Source: Clostridia bacterium (GTDB lineage: Bacteria; Bacillota; Clostridia; TANB77; CAG-508). From it: 31,101 bases of DNA. The notes under the pieces are model-generated. The model made no database searches and had not been told where the DNA came from. It was given only the letters and a program-made list of their open reading frames with translations. Numbering within the stretch: the first letter of the stretch is position 1; every line of letters starts with the position of its first letter. The translations under genes were made by a program, and so were the position numbers. Shown here in pieces: positions 24,043 through 30,941 of this stretch. The stretch is from contig CAAECB010000008.1 of NCBI GenBank assembly GCA_900754285.1, positions 1-31,101 on the forward strand, read 5' to 3'.

Positions 24043-24089
24043 AAAATAAGGTGTTTTTGGGGACGGACTCAAAAAACACCTTATTTTTT
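24041..24089 (+). terminator. Terminator with the shared GGGGACGG loop
   Basis: A perfect 18-bp stem (24041-24058 with 24072-24089; core taaggtgttttt / aaaaacacctta) overlaps the stop codon and ends in six T. The 13-base loop, ggggacggactca, is closely related to the loop of the inverted repeat at 20343. Confidence 0.85.
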
Positions 24090-24137
24090 ATTATAATATA
24101 ATTCACTGAACTTTCTGAAATTTAAAAATTAAATAGC

Positions 24138-24169
24138 AAAAAAAAATACCAGTTAATCTGGTATTTTTT
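24138..24169 (-). terminator. Terminator of the tRNA(CAU) gene
   Basis: A 12-bp stem, aaaaaataccag / ctggtatttttt (24141-24152 with 24158-24169). On the minus strand it comes directly after the CCA end and continues into nine T. Confidence 0.8.
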
Positions 24170-24245
24170 GGTGCTCCCTCAAGGATTCGAACCTTGGACC
24201 CACCGGTTATGAGCCGGTTGCTCTGACCAACTGAGCTAAGGGAGC
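24169..24245 (-). tRNA. tRNA with CAU anticodon (Met, or Ile2 if lysidine-modified)
   Basis: The minus strand gives a 77-base cloverleaf including encoded CCA: acceptor GCTCCCT / AGGGAGC, D-arm TAGCTCAGTTGGTCAGAGC, anticodon stem-loop ACCGGCTCATAACCGGT with CAT at the anticodon, and T-arm CAAGGTTCGAATCCTTG. CAT can mean elongator Met, initiator Met or Ile2. The initiator is unlikely, because its 1-72 pair is normally mismatched and here it is G-C. The GGCTCATAACC loop also occurs in Ile2 tRNAs, so Met versus Ile2 stays open. Confidence 0.93.
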
Positions 24246-24274
24246 ATATGACTAATATTGCTTAGCACTTTGTT

Positions 24275-24303
24275 AGTATACAATATTTTTATAAAGATGT
24301 CAA
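24275..24303 (-). promoter_or_regulatory. Consensus promoter of the tRNA(CAU) gene
   Basis: On the minus strand: TTGACA (24303-24298), 17-base spacer, TATACT (24280-24275), 30 bases before the tRNA 5' end. Confidence 0.85.
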
Positions 24304-24438
24304 TAGAAAAAATAAAAAAATTTAAAAATAATTTTTATTTTTTTGAAACCAAGAAAGTCTATAATCAATAAATAAAAAAAGATAAAAAAATAAAGCAAGT
24401 CAAAAAATACAAGATACTAAAAAAGAGAGGATAAAAGC

Positions 24439-24714
24439 ATGGAAACAGTAGAAGTATTAATGTCAACACTAGAATTAAAAAACGAAAAAATAGGAATAGC
24501 CAAATCCAAAAAAAGCAGTTGGTTTAATGGAATAAATGAAAAATACTTATATGACCAAGGAGCAATTTTTAAAAAAATTGCACCAAAAACATATTGGATA
24601 TTAATAATACAATATGTAATAAGAAAATATAAATTATATAAAGAAAAATTTACAATATTACAAGCAACAAAAATAATGATAAAAGGAAGCAAAGAAATAA
24701 AAAGCGAACTTTAA
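24439..24714 (+). CDS. Short glycosyltransferase-2-like remnant
   Basis: 91 residues; ATG 24439 after agagagg. The start, METVEVLMSTLELKNEKIG, resembles the N-terminus of bacterial GT2 glycosyltransferases (VxVLxST). The rest, SSWFNGINEKYLYDQGAIF, APKTYWILIIQYVIRKYKLY, resembles the extreme C-terminus of the same enzymes. The catalytic middle (DxD and related motifs) is missing, so this looks like a gene with a large in-frame internal deletion that kept its own start. One hydrophobic helix (YWILIIQYVI) is left. Enzyme activity is not expected. The assignment rests on recalled family patterns and is tentative. Confidence 0.45.
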   Translation: METVEVLMSTLELKNEKIGIAKSKKSSWFNGINEKYLYDQGAIFKKIAPKTYWILIIQYVIRKYKLYKEKFTILQATKIMIKGSKEIKSEL

Positions 24715-24750
24715 CAGAATAAAAATGTTAAAGTCCACATCATTGATTAA

Positions 24751-24779
24751 GCACAAAATTAAAAAAGAGAATTTTGTGC
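24751..24779. terminator. Hairpin between convergent genes, probable terminator
   Basis: A 10-bp stem, gcacaaaatt / aattttgtgc (24751-24760 with 24770-24779), lies between the ends of the genes at 24714 (plus) and 24802 (minus). T runs are only moderate on either side. Confidence 0.5.
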
Positions 24780-24801
24780 ATTTATAAATTTATGAAAAAT
24801 T

Positions 24802-25248
24802 TTATAAATATTTTTTTAAAGTCTCAACACTATCTTCTTGCATAACAACAAAATCATTTAAAATATCCTTAACATCTTGAGCAATGTAAGTATTTTGATT
24901 AATCAAACGCCTACCTTCAATAATACCCATATTAGTACCTTGCATAAGCAACTCAGACAATTTAGAAGTACTGTCATCTTTAAGAGTGTTCATCTGAATA
25001 CCATACCACGTCATCATCTTTTCCATAGTATTAGTCTCATGAGGCTCTTTTTGGCTATAATTAGAATACAAATCATTAACCCTCTCAGAAATTTTCTCAT
25101 ACTTGTTACGCTCAACATTTAAAACCTTTTTAAAATCAGAATCTTTAGCCTTAGGAAAAACATAAGTTATAGCATTTATTCCCATAGTAGCACCTTTGTT
25201 AACTTCATCTAAAATATTCAAATTTTGATTACCATCAGAATTATTCAT
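24802..25248 (-). CDS. Small all-helical protein, ferritin-like bundle candidate
   Basis: 148 residues; ATG 25248 with aaggag 8 bases before it. The protein appears wholly helical: ILDEVNKGATMGINAITYVFPK, then KKVLNVERNKYEKISERVNDLY, MEKMMTWYGIQMNTLKDDSTSKL and a C-terminal QEDSVETLKKYL, about four helices in a bundle-like spacing. Uncharacterised proteins of this type are common in Clostridia. The spaced E..ExxY and D/E residues hint at a ferritin-like fold, but I cannot show a metal site. Minus strand, own gene. Confidence 0.65.
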   Translation of the reverse strand: MNNSDGNQNLNILDEVNKGATMGINAITYVFPKAKDSDFKKVLNVERNKYEKISERVNDLYSNYSQKEPHETNTMEKMMTWYGIQMNTLKDDSTSKLSELLMQGTNMGIIEGRRLINQNTYIAQDVKDILNDFVVMQEDSVETLKKYL

Positions 25249-25401
25249 AATACCAACTCCTTAAAATATTATTCTTAAGATAGTATTTGCAAGAAAACAA
25301 AAAATATGCAAAAAAAAACCAACTCATAAGAGTTATAATTAGTTCCAAAATGCACAAACAAGAGCATACATGTTAGTAAACATCATAAGGAGGAATACAA
25401 A

Positions 25402-25848
25402 ATGAAAAAAATTCTAGCGTTAGTATGTAGTTTAGCAATGCTTTTCGGAGTAACAACAACCGCATTTGCTGCTGAATCTGTTGACACTTCGACAAGTTCA
25501 ATCGTTGCACTTAATGAAGTTTCAAATCAAATTTCTACAAGGGCAACTTCTAAAGGATTATGGTATGTGGAAAATTACAACATGCCAAGCAATGTTTACA
25601 ATGCACCTGTAACTCCAGAAAAAGGTTCAAATCTTAATGTTTAGATTAAAAACAATGAAGAAGTTTCTATGCAAGTATATGAAACAAATTTGTTAGGAAC
25701 ATATTCAAAAATCTATTCCACAACATTTGGACCAGGGGAAAGAGATGTCAAAGTAAAAACTAATTGTAACAGCAAGAAATATCTTGTACAATTTAACAAA
25801 AGATATGATAAAAGTACAACTATTTCTTTACTTGTTTATCAAAACTAA
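25402..25848 (+). pseudogene. Secreted small protein interrupted by an in-frame TAG
   Basis: ATG 25402 follows ataaggagg. Residues 1-25 form a clear signal peptide (MKKILALVCSLAMLFGV.. ending AFA|AES). The mature part runs to NLNV at codon 80, where TAG (25642-25644) stops it. The same frame then continues for 67 sense codons to TAA 25846-25848, with sensible protein sequence (IKNNEEVSMQVYETNLLG, YLVQFNKRY, TISLLVYQN) resembling a beta-sandwich. Gln (CAG) at the stop position would give an intact ~148-residue exported protein. TAG is used as the normal stop by several other genes here, so recoding is unlikely. The T/G-ending codons differ from other plus-strand genes, suggesting recent arrival. 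Confidence 0.7.
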
Positions 25849-25882
25849 CCGTTAATTGACTATCTTGTATGCTCGAGTTTGG

Positions 25883-25918
25883 CAAGAGGTACTTGCAAGT
25901 ACCTCTTGTTATATTTTT
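25883..25918. terminator. Terminator between convergent genes
   Basis: An 11-bp perfect stem, caagaggtact / agtacctcttg (25883-25893 with 25898-25908), loop tgca, followed by a T-rich run on the plus strand (ttatattttta). It closes the secreted-protein gene. Confidence 0.8.
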
Positions 25919-26078
25919 ATTTGTTTTGTTCCGATGTTTCATTATAATAAGTAAATTCATAATTTCCAAAATATTCATATACTTGGTCTCTTAATTTTAA
26001 GTATTTAATTGTTACAATTGAAAGAATAATAATTAAAATTATAATAATACTTAAAAAAATTGCACATAACTTCTTCAT
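25917..26078 (-). CDS. 53-residue single-pass membrane protein
   Basis: On the minus strand ATG 26078 is preceded by gaggaggg with good spacing, and the frame ends at TAA 25919-25917. The product is MKKLCAIFLSIIIILIII followed by LSIVTIKYLKLRDQVYEYFG and a polar tail, NYEFTYYNETSEQNK: an N-terminal membrane anchor or uncleaved signal with a small tyrosine-rich outer domain. There is no recognisable family. The excellent SD and complete frame make it a likely real gene. It converges on the interrupted secreted-protein gene and shares its terminator region. Confidence 0.65.
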   Translation of the reverse strand: MKKLCAIFLSIIIILIIILSIVTIKYLKLRDQVYEYFGNYEFTYYNETSEQNK

Positions 26079-26160
26079 ATAAACCCTCCTCTTTTTTTTA
26101 TTATATTATATTATATTAATATAGTAATATCAATACTTACAAGTAATTTTTAATAAAAAT

Positions 26161-26196
26161 AAAAAAAGCTGAAATCGGTTAAAATTTCAACTTTTT
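26161..26196 (-). terminator. Terminator of the tRNA-Tyr gene
   Basis: A 13-bp stem with one G-T pair (26163-26175 with 26184-26196). On the minus strand it begins at the CCA end and runs into seven T. Confidence 0.75.
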
Positions 26197-26281
26197 GGTG
26201 GGCAGGGAAGGATTCGAACCTTCGTACTCAAATGAGAACAGATTTACAGTCTGCCGCCTTTAGCCACTCGGCCACCTACCC
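26196..26281 (-). tRNA. tRNA-Tyr (GUA)
   Basis: The minus strand gives an 86-base class II tRNA including CCA: acceptor GGGTAGG / CCTGCCC, D-arm with GGCCGAGTGGCTAAAGGC, anticodon stem-loop CAGACTGTAAATCTG with GTA, a long variable arm (TTCTCATTTGAGTAC) and T-arm GAAGGTTCGAATCCTTC. GTA plus the long variable arm identify bacterial tyrosine tRNA. Confidence 0.96.
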
Positions 26282-26314
26282 ATATGCAAATACGTAAGTA
26301 CTTAGCACTCCGTT

Positions 26315-26343
26315 ATTATACTATTAGAAAAAGAACTTGTCAA
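26315..26343 (-). promoter_or_regulatory. Consensus promoter of the tRNA-Tyr gene
   Basis: On the minus strand: TTGACA (26343-26338), 17-base spacer, TATAAT (26320-26315). The leader after it contains agtgctaag, also present in the leader of the tRNA(CAU) gene. Confidence 0.88.
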
Positions 26344-26442
26344 TAGTTTTTTTAAAAATAATGCAAAAAAATAATTAACATATAAATAAAAAATAACTGT
26401 AAAATTCAAAATATCAAAAAAAGAATTAAAATAACAAAAATA

Positions 26443-26471
26443 TTGCAAAAAAATGATATTTGTGATATAAA
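26443..26471 (+). promoter_or_regulatory. Sigma-A promoter for the prpC-prkC-rsgA-rpe cluster
   Basis: TTGCAA (26443-26448), 17-base spacer, TATAAA (26466-26471), 26 bases upstream of the PP2C start at 26498. Confidence 0.65.
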
Positions 26472-26497
26472 GAAGAAAGAAAAAACGAGGTGAAAAA

Positions 26498-27232
26498 ATG
26501 ATAAAAGCATATGCAAGGTCAGATGTTGGAAAAATAAGAGAAAAAAATGAAGATTACTATTCAATATCAGAATCATTAGACGAAGTACAATTATATATAT
26601 TAGCAGACGGAATGGGAGGAGCAAGTGGAGGCGAAATAGCCAGCAAGCTAGCAGTAGAAAAAGCCAAAAAATATATATTAAACAACTTTAAAGAAATAGA
26701 AAAAGACAAAGAAAGTATAATACAATTAGTAGCAAGTAGTATGGAATATGCAAATATGTGTGTATATGAAGAAGCACAAAAAAACAAAGAACTAGAAGGA
26801 ATGGGTACTACATTAGAAATAGCACTAATATATAATAATAGAGTATTTATAGGACATATAGGAGACAGCAGAATATATAGAATAAGAAAAGCAATAATAA
26901 GAAAGCTAACACAAGATCACAGTTATGTACAAAAACTAGTAAAAGATGGAACCATAACGCCAGAACAAGCAGAAAAGCATCCACAAAAAAACATATTATT
27001 AAAAGTATTAGGATGTAATGCCTTTATAGAGCCAGATGTAATGGTAAGAGGATTTTTAAAAGATGATATACTAGTTATGTGTTCAGACGGATTAAGCAAT
27101 ATGGTAAAACAAGACGACATATATAAAATGGCAATGGAAAACATAGAACAAGCACCAGTAGAACTTGTAAGAAAAGCAAATGAAAATGGTGGATATGATA
27201 ACATAACAGTAGTAGTTATAAAAAATATATAA
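26498..27232 (+). CDS. prpC: PP2C-family protein phosphatase (PrpC/Stp)
   Basis: 244 residues, the usual size; ATG 26498 after aacgaggtg. Metal-binding PP2C motifs appear in order: SDVGKIREKNEDYY (~8-21), LADGMGGASGGE (~35-46), GMGTTLEIALI (~100-110), GHIGDSRIYRIR (~118-129), LTQDHSYV (~137-144), MCSDGLSNMV (~192-201) and GGYDNITVVVI (~232-242). All metal-ligand aspartates appear to be present. It removes phosphate from Ser/Thr proteins, including the partner kinase encoded next. Cytosolic. First gene of the standard Bacillota prpC-prkC-rsgA-rpe cluster. Confidence 0.93.
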   Translation: MIKAYARSDVGKIREKNEDYYSISESLDEVQLYILADGMGGASGGEIASKLAVEKAKKYILNNFKEIEKDKESIIQLVASSMEYANMCVYEEAQKNKELEGMGTTLEIALIYNNRVFIGHIGDSRIYRIRKAIIRKLTQDHSYVQKLVKDGTITPEQAEKHPQKNILLKVLGCNAFIEPDVMVRGFLKDDILVMCSDGLSNMVKQDDIYKMAMENIEQAPVELVRKANENGGYDNITVVVIKNI

Positions 27233-27313
27233 GAACAATCTGAAAAAAATCCTTAAATTTTCAGCAAGTTACAAAAAAGTCAGATTGGTAGAAACGAAAG
27301 GAATGAAATTTAT

Positions 27314-27397
27314 ATGATGTTAGAGGGAAAACTATTAGGAAACCGTTATGAAATATTGCAAAAAGTAGGAAACGGCCGGAATGGCAATAGTATATAA
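27314..27397 (+). pseudogene. N-terminal start of the PASTA kinase, cut by a frameshift
   Basis: ATG 27314 (or 27317) after aaaggaatg gives MMLEGKLLGNRYEILQKVGN, the normal N-terminus of PrkC-type kinases. It then shifts out at the glycine-rich loop and stops at 27397. Removing one C from cc at 27375-27376 gives KVGNGGMAIVYKAKD and fuses it to the ORF at 27381. Confidence 0.8.
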
Positions 27398-29312
27398 AGC
27401 AAAAGACGTAGTTTTAAACCGAAATGTAGCAGTAAAAGTATTAAGAGACGAATTCACAACAGACGAAGAATTTATAAGAAGATTTGAAACAGAAGCACAA
27501 TCAGCAGCAAGACTAACACATCCAAATATAGTATCTATATATGATGTAGGAGTAGACAATGGAATATACTATATAGTCATGGAACTTATACAAGGAAAAA
27601 CACTAAAAGAAATAATAGTTGAAGAAGATGGCCCATTACCATGGAAATGGTCAATAAATGTAGCAATGCAAATAGCATCAGCATTAGACATGGCACATAG
27701 AAACAACATAATACATAGAGACATAAAACCACATAACATAATAATAACAGAAGATGGGATAGCAAAAGTAACAGACTTTGGAATAGCAAAAGCAGTATCA
27801 AATTCAACAATAACAGCATTTGGAACAACAATAGGGTCAGTGCACTATTTTTCACCAGAGCAAGCCAGAGGAGGCTTTACAGACGCAAAATCAGATATAT
27901 ACTCACTAGGAGTAGTAATGTATGAAATGCTAACAGGTCAAGTCCCATTTGATGCAGACACACCAGTATCAGTAGCATTAAAACACATGCAAGAAGAACC
28001 AGTACCACCAATAGAGCTAAATCCAAACATACCAGAATCAATAAATAAAATAATAATAAAAGCATTAAGAAAAGACCCAATGCAAAGATATCAAACAAGT
28101 ATGGAATTATTACAAGACTTAAAAGAAGCACTAAAAAATCCAGATGGAGACTTTGTAGAAGAAAACTATGACGCAACAGCAAGAACACAAAAAATATCAC
28201 TAGAAGATTATGAAAATACAACAAATCAAAGAAATAGACAAGAAAAAGCAGAAAAAGGCCTTAAGGGCTGGATAAAAGAACACAAAAAGCTAAGTATTGT
28301 AATAGGAATGATACTACTATTTTTCCTAGCATTTGGAGGAACAATGATTGTACTAAATATAACAAATCCAAAAGAAGTAGACTTACCAAATGTAGTAGGA
28401 CTAACAAAAGAAGAAGCACAAAAACAAATAGAAGATGCCAAATTAAAATATGAAGTAGACAAAGAAGAATACAACAAAGATGTAGAAGAAGGACATATAA
28501 TAAGTCAAGACCCAGCATATTTTGAAAAATACCATTCAGTAAAACAAGGAAGTACAGTAAAAGTAGTAATAAGTAAAGGAACAGAAAAAGCAACAGTACC
28601 AAAGGTTGTAGGAATGGCACAAGACGAAGCAATTCAAGCATTAGAAGATGCAAACTTAAAAGCAGAAGTAGTTGAAGAAACAAGCAAAAAAGTTCAAGAA
28701 GGATATGTAATAAGTCAAGACACAGAAGAAAATACAGAGGTTTCTGCAGGAGATTCTGTAAAAATACATGTAAGTAAAGGCACAGGAATTAAGCAAATAA
28801 CAATGACAAGTGTAATAGGAAAAACAGAAGAACAAGCAAAATCAGAACTAGAAGGAATAGGATTTAAAGTAAATGTAGGATATGAAGAAAACACATCAAA
28901 AGACAATGGAACAGTATTAAAACAAAGCCTAGACACAGGAAAAGTTGCTGACGAAGGAACAACAGTTACACTAACAGTAAATAAATTAGCAGAATTAAAA
29001 ACAGCAAAAATAACAGTAAACGTAAAATCATTATTAGGTGGAAAAGTAGAATATGAAGAAACAACTGCAAAAAATACAACAAATGTAACAAATACAACAA
29101 CAGAGAAAAAAGTAAAAAAGGTAAAAGTAGAAGTAAAAGTAGAAAATGATACAATCTATTCAGAAACAGTAGACCCAACATTAACAAACATAAATGCAGG
29201 AACAGCCAAAGGAACAGGAGTATCAAATGTAAAAGTATATATAGATGGAGTACTAAAAAATCAAGGACAAATAAAATTCAGTGAAACAAATCCATCATAC
29301 ACAGCAGAATAA
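27381..29312 (+). CDS. prkC: PASTA-domain Ser/Thr protein kinase (PrkC/StkP)
   Basis: 643 codons from the first ATG of this frame; the true start is 27314 across a one-base frameshift inside the GxGxxA loop. Kinase core: VAVKVL (ATP-binding Lys, ~20), HRDIKPHNI (~111-119), DFGIAKA (~131), SPEQARGG, and DIYSLGVVMYEMLTGQVPF. A juxtamembrane basic region is followed by one membrane helix, IVIGMILLFFLAFGGTMIVL (~307-326). Three extracellular PASTA repeats (~334-400, 402-468, 470-537: DLPNVVGLTKEEA, TVPKVVGMAQDEA, TMTSVIGKTEEQA) bind muropeptides/lipid II. A ~100-residue Thr/Lys-rich beta domain ends the protein. It phosphorylates cell-wall and translation-linked proteins in response to growth or muropeptides. 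If the frameshift is real, the kinase would lack its nucleotide loop. Confidence 0.92.
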   Translation: MAIVYKAKDVVLNRNVAVKVLRDEFTTDEEFIRRFETEAQSAARLTHPNIVSIYDVGVDNGIYYIVMELIQGKTLKEIIVEEDGPLPWKWSINVAMQIASALDMAHRNNIIHRDIKPHNIIITEDGIAKVTDFGIAKAVSNSTITAFGTTIGSVHYFSPEQARGGFTDAKSDIYSLGVVMYEMLTGQVPFDADTPVSVALKHMQEEPVPPIELNPNIPESINKIIIKALRKDPMQRYQTSMELLQDLKEALKNPDGDFVEENYDATARTQKISLEDYENTTNQRNRQEKAEKGLKGWIKEHKKLSIVIGMILLFFLAFGGTMIVLNITNPKEVDLPNVVGLTKEEAQKQIEDAKLKYEVDKEEYNKDVEEGHIISQDPAYFEKYHSVKQGSTVKVVISKGTEKATVPKVVGMAQDEAIQALEDANLKAEVVEETSKKVQEGYVISQDTEENTEVSAGDSVKIHVSKGTGIKQITMTSVIGKTEEQAKSELEGIGFKVNVGYEENTSKDNGTVLKQSLDTGKVADEGTTVTLTVNKLAELKTAKITVNVKSLLGGKVEYEETTAKNTTNVTNTTTEKKVKKVKVEVKVENDTIYSETVDPTLTNINAGTAKGTGVSNVKVYIDGVLKNQGQIKFSETNPSYTAE

Positions 29313-29324
29313 AATTATATACAA

Positions 29325-29350
29325 AAAGGAATGGAAATATCCATTCCTTT
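29325..29350 (+). terminator. Hairpin after the kinase gene
   Basis: A perfect 10-bp stem, aaaggaatgg / ccattccttt (29325-29334 with 29341-29350), with loop aaatat. The T run is short, so it may be a weak terminator or a processing/stability element within the operon, ahead of rsgA. Confidence 0.55.
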
Positions 29351-29418
29351 CAATAAATCTGACAAGGTTTATAGGCATAACCTAAAAAAACCTAAATATA
29401 AAAAATAAGGAACCAAAA

Positions 29419-30288
29419 ATGCAAGGAGTAATAATAGAAATAGGCTCAAATTTATATAAAGCAATAAACAAAGAAAACGGAGAAAAATATAACCTAATAC
29501 CAAGAGGAAAACTAAAAAAAGAAGAAACAACACCAATAGTAGGAGACAATGTAGAATTCAATGAACAAGGAACAATAGAAAAAATATTACCAAGAAAAGT
29601 ATATATAAAAAGGCCAAAACTAGCAAACATCACACAAATGATATTAGTAGTATCAAGCAAAGACCCAAAGCCAGATTTATTATTATTAGACAAGCAAATA
29701 GCATTTGCAGAATATTTAAAAGTAAAAATTGTAATAGTATTAAATAAAATAGACTTAGACAAAAAGAAACAAATGGAAAAAATAAAAGAAACATATGAGA
29801 AAATAGGATATAAAGTAATAGAAACACAAGCAAAAGAGAAAAAAGGAATAGAAGAATTAAAACAAGCATTAAGCAAAAATATAAACGCATTTTCAGGAAA
29901 TTCAGGAGTAGGAAAATCAACATTAATAAATGGAATATTTAAAGAAGAGCTAACAAAAGAAGGAGAAATAAGTCAAAAAAACAAAAGAGGAAAAAACACA
30001 ACAACAACAATAAAATTATATGAAATAGAAAAAGACACATATATAGCAGACACTCCAGGATTTGCAACATTTGAAATATCAGAGATAGAATCAAAAGAAC
30101 TAGAAAAATATTTTATAGAATTCAAACCATATATACAAAATTGTGAATTTATAGGATGCACACACATAAAAGAAGAAAAATGTGGAATAAAAAAAGCAAT
30201 AGAAGAAGGAAAAATATCACCAGAAAGATATGAAAGATTTTGCAAAATATATGAACAATTAAAAGAAAAGGAGAAAAGAAAATGGTAG
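29419..30288 (+). CDS. rsgA: Ribosome small subunit-dependent GTPase A (RsgA)
   Basis: 289 residues; ATG 29419, SD aaggaacc. An N-terminal OB fold (~1-65, GVIIEIGSNLYKAI..) is followed by a circularly permuted GTPase in the order G4 LNKIDL (~106), G1 GNSGVGKST (~160) and G3 DTPGF (~210). The C-terminal zinc knuckle is CEFIGCTHIKEEKC (~241-254, Cys-x4-Cys-x-His-x5-Cys). All hallmark elements are intact. It checks late 30S subunit maturation and releases RbfA; known targets of PrkC-type kinases include this protein in B. subtilis. It overlaps the next gene by 7 bases (atggtag), so rsgA and rpe are translationally coupled. Confidence 0.95.
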   Translation: MQGVIIEIGSNLYKAINKENGEKYNLIPRGKLKKEETTPIVGDNVEFNEQGTIEKILPRKVYIKRPKLANITQMILVVSSKDPKPDLLLLDKQIAFAEYLKVKIVIVLNKIDLDKKKQMEKIKETYEKIGYKVIETQAKEKKGIEELKQALSKNINAFSGNSGVGKSTLINGIFKEELTKEGEISQKNKRGKNTTTTIKLYEIEKDTYIADTPGFATFEISEIESKELEKYFIEFKPYIQNCEFIGCTHIKEEKCGIKKAIEEGKISPERYERFCKIYEQLKEKEKRKW

Positions 30289-30941
30289 AAGTATCAACAT
30301 CAATATTATCAGTACAAAACACAAAAGAAGCGGAAACATTTTTAGCATTAGAAAAAGCAAAAACAGATTATTTCCATATAGATGTAATGGACGGAAAATT
30401 TGTAGAAAAAAACACATATGAGAAGATGCTAAGATATGCAGAATACATAAAAAGAATATCAAATTTACCATTAGATGTCCATTTAATGGTAGAAGATGTA
30501 GCCAAAGCAATAGATGACTTTGAAGCAGTAGAACCAAATATAATTACATTTCATTATGAAGCATGCACAAACAAAGAAGAAGTAATGAAAAACATAAATA
30601 GAATAAAAGATGCACATGCAAAAGTTGGAATTAGTGTAAAACCAGAAACACCAATAGAAGAAATATATGAATTTTTACCATATATACATGTAGTACTTGT
30701 AATGACTGTTGAACCAGGAAAAGGAGGACAAACAATGTTATCAGAAATGGTTCAAAAGATTGAAAAACTAAAAAAATATATTGATGAAAATCAATTAGAA
30801 ATAGATATAGAAGCAGATGGTGGAATAAATTTAAGAACAATGGACAGTGTAAAAAAAGCAGGAGCTAATATATTAGTAGCAGGTACAGCCATTTTAATAG
30901 CAAAAGATTATGGAGAAATCATAAAAGAACTAGCAAAATGA
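30282..30941 (+). CDS. rpe: Ribulose-phosphate 3-epimerase
   Basis: 219 residues, the normal size; ATG 30282 overlaps the rsgA stop, and aaaaggagaaa lies within the rsgA end as SD. TIM-barrel epimerase motifs: VSTSILSV (~4-11), YFHIDVMDGKFV (~30-41, His/Asp metal ligands and catalytic Asp), LPLDVHLMVED (~65-75), VLVMTVEPGKGGQ (~141-153; most family members have NPGFGGQ, here EPGKGGQ) and IEADGGIN (~177-184, second catalytic Asp). It interconverts ribulose-5-P and xylulose-5-P. The EPGK variant is also seen in allulose/related epimerases, so substrate specificity could differ slightly, though context favours Rpe. Confidence 0.9.
   Translation: MVEVSTSILSVQNTKEAETFLALEKAKTDYFHIDVMDGKFVEKNTYEKMLRYAEYIKRISNLPLDVHLMVEDVAKAIDDFEAVEPNIITFHYEACTNKEEVMKNINRIKDAHAKVGISVKPETPIEEIYEFLPYIHVVLVMTVEPGKGGQTMLSEMVQKIEKLKKYIDENQLEIDIEADGGINLRTMDSVKKAGANILVAGTAILIAKDYGEIIKELAK

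Noticed and set aside
25642..25644. Reassigned TAG codon
   Set aside because: TAG ends several intact genes here (for example 304, 2083, 7195, 9444, 22833), so it acts as a normal stop.
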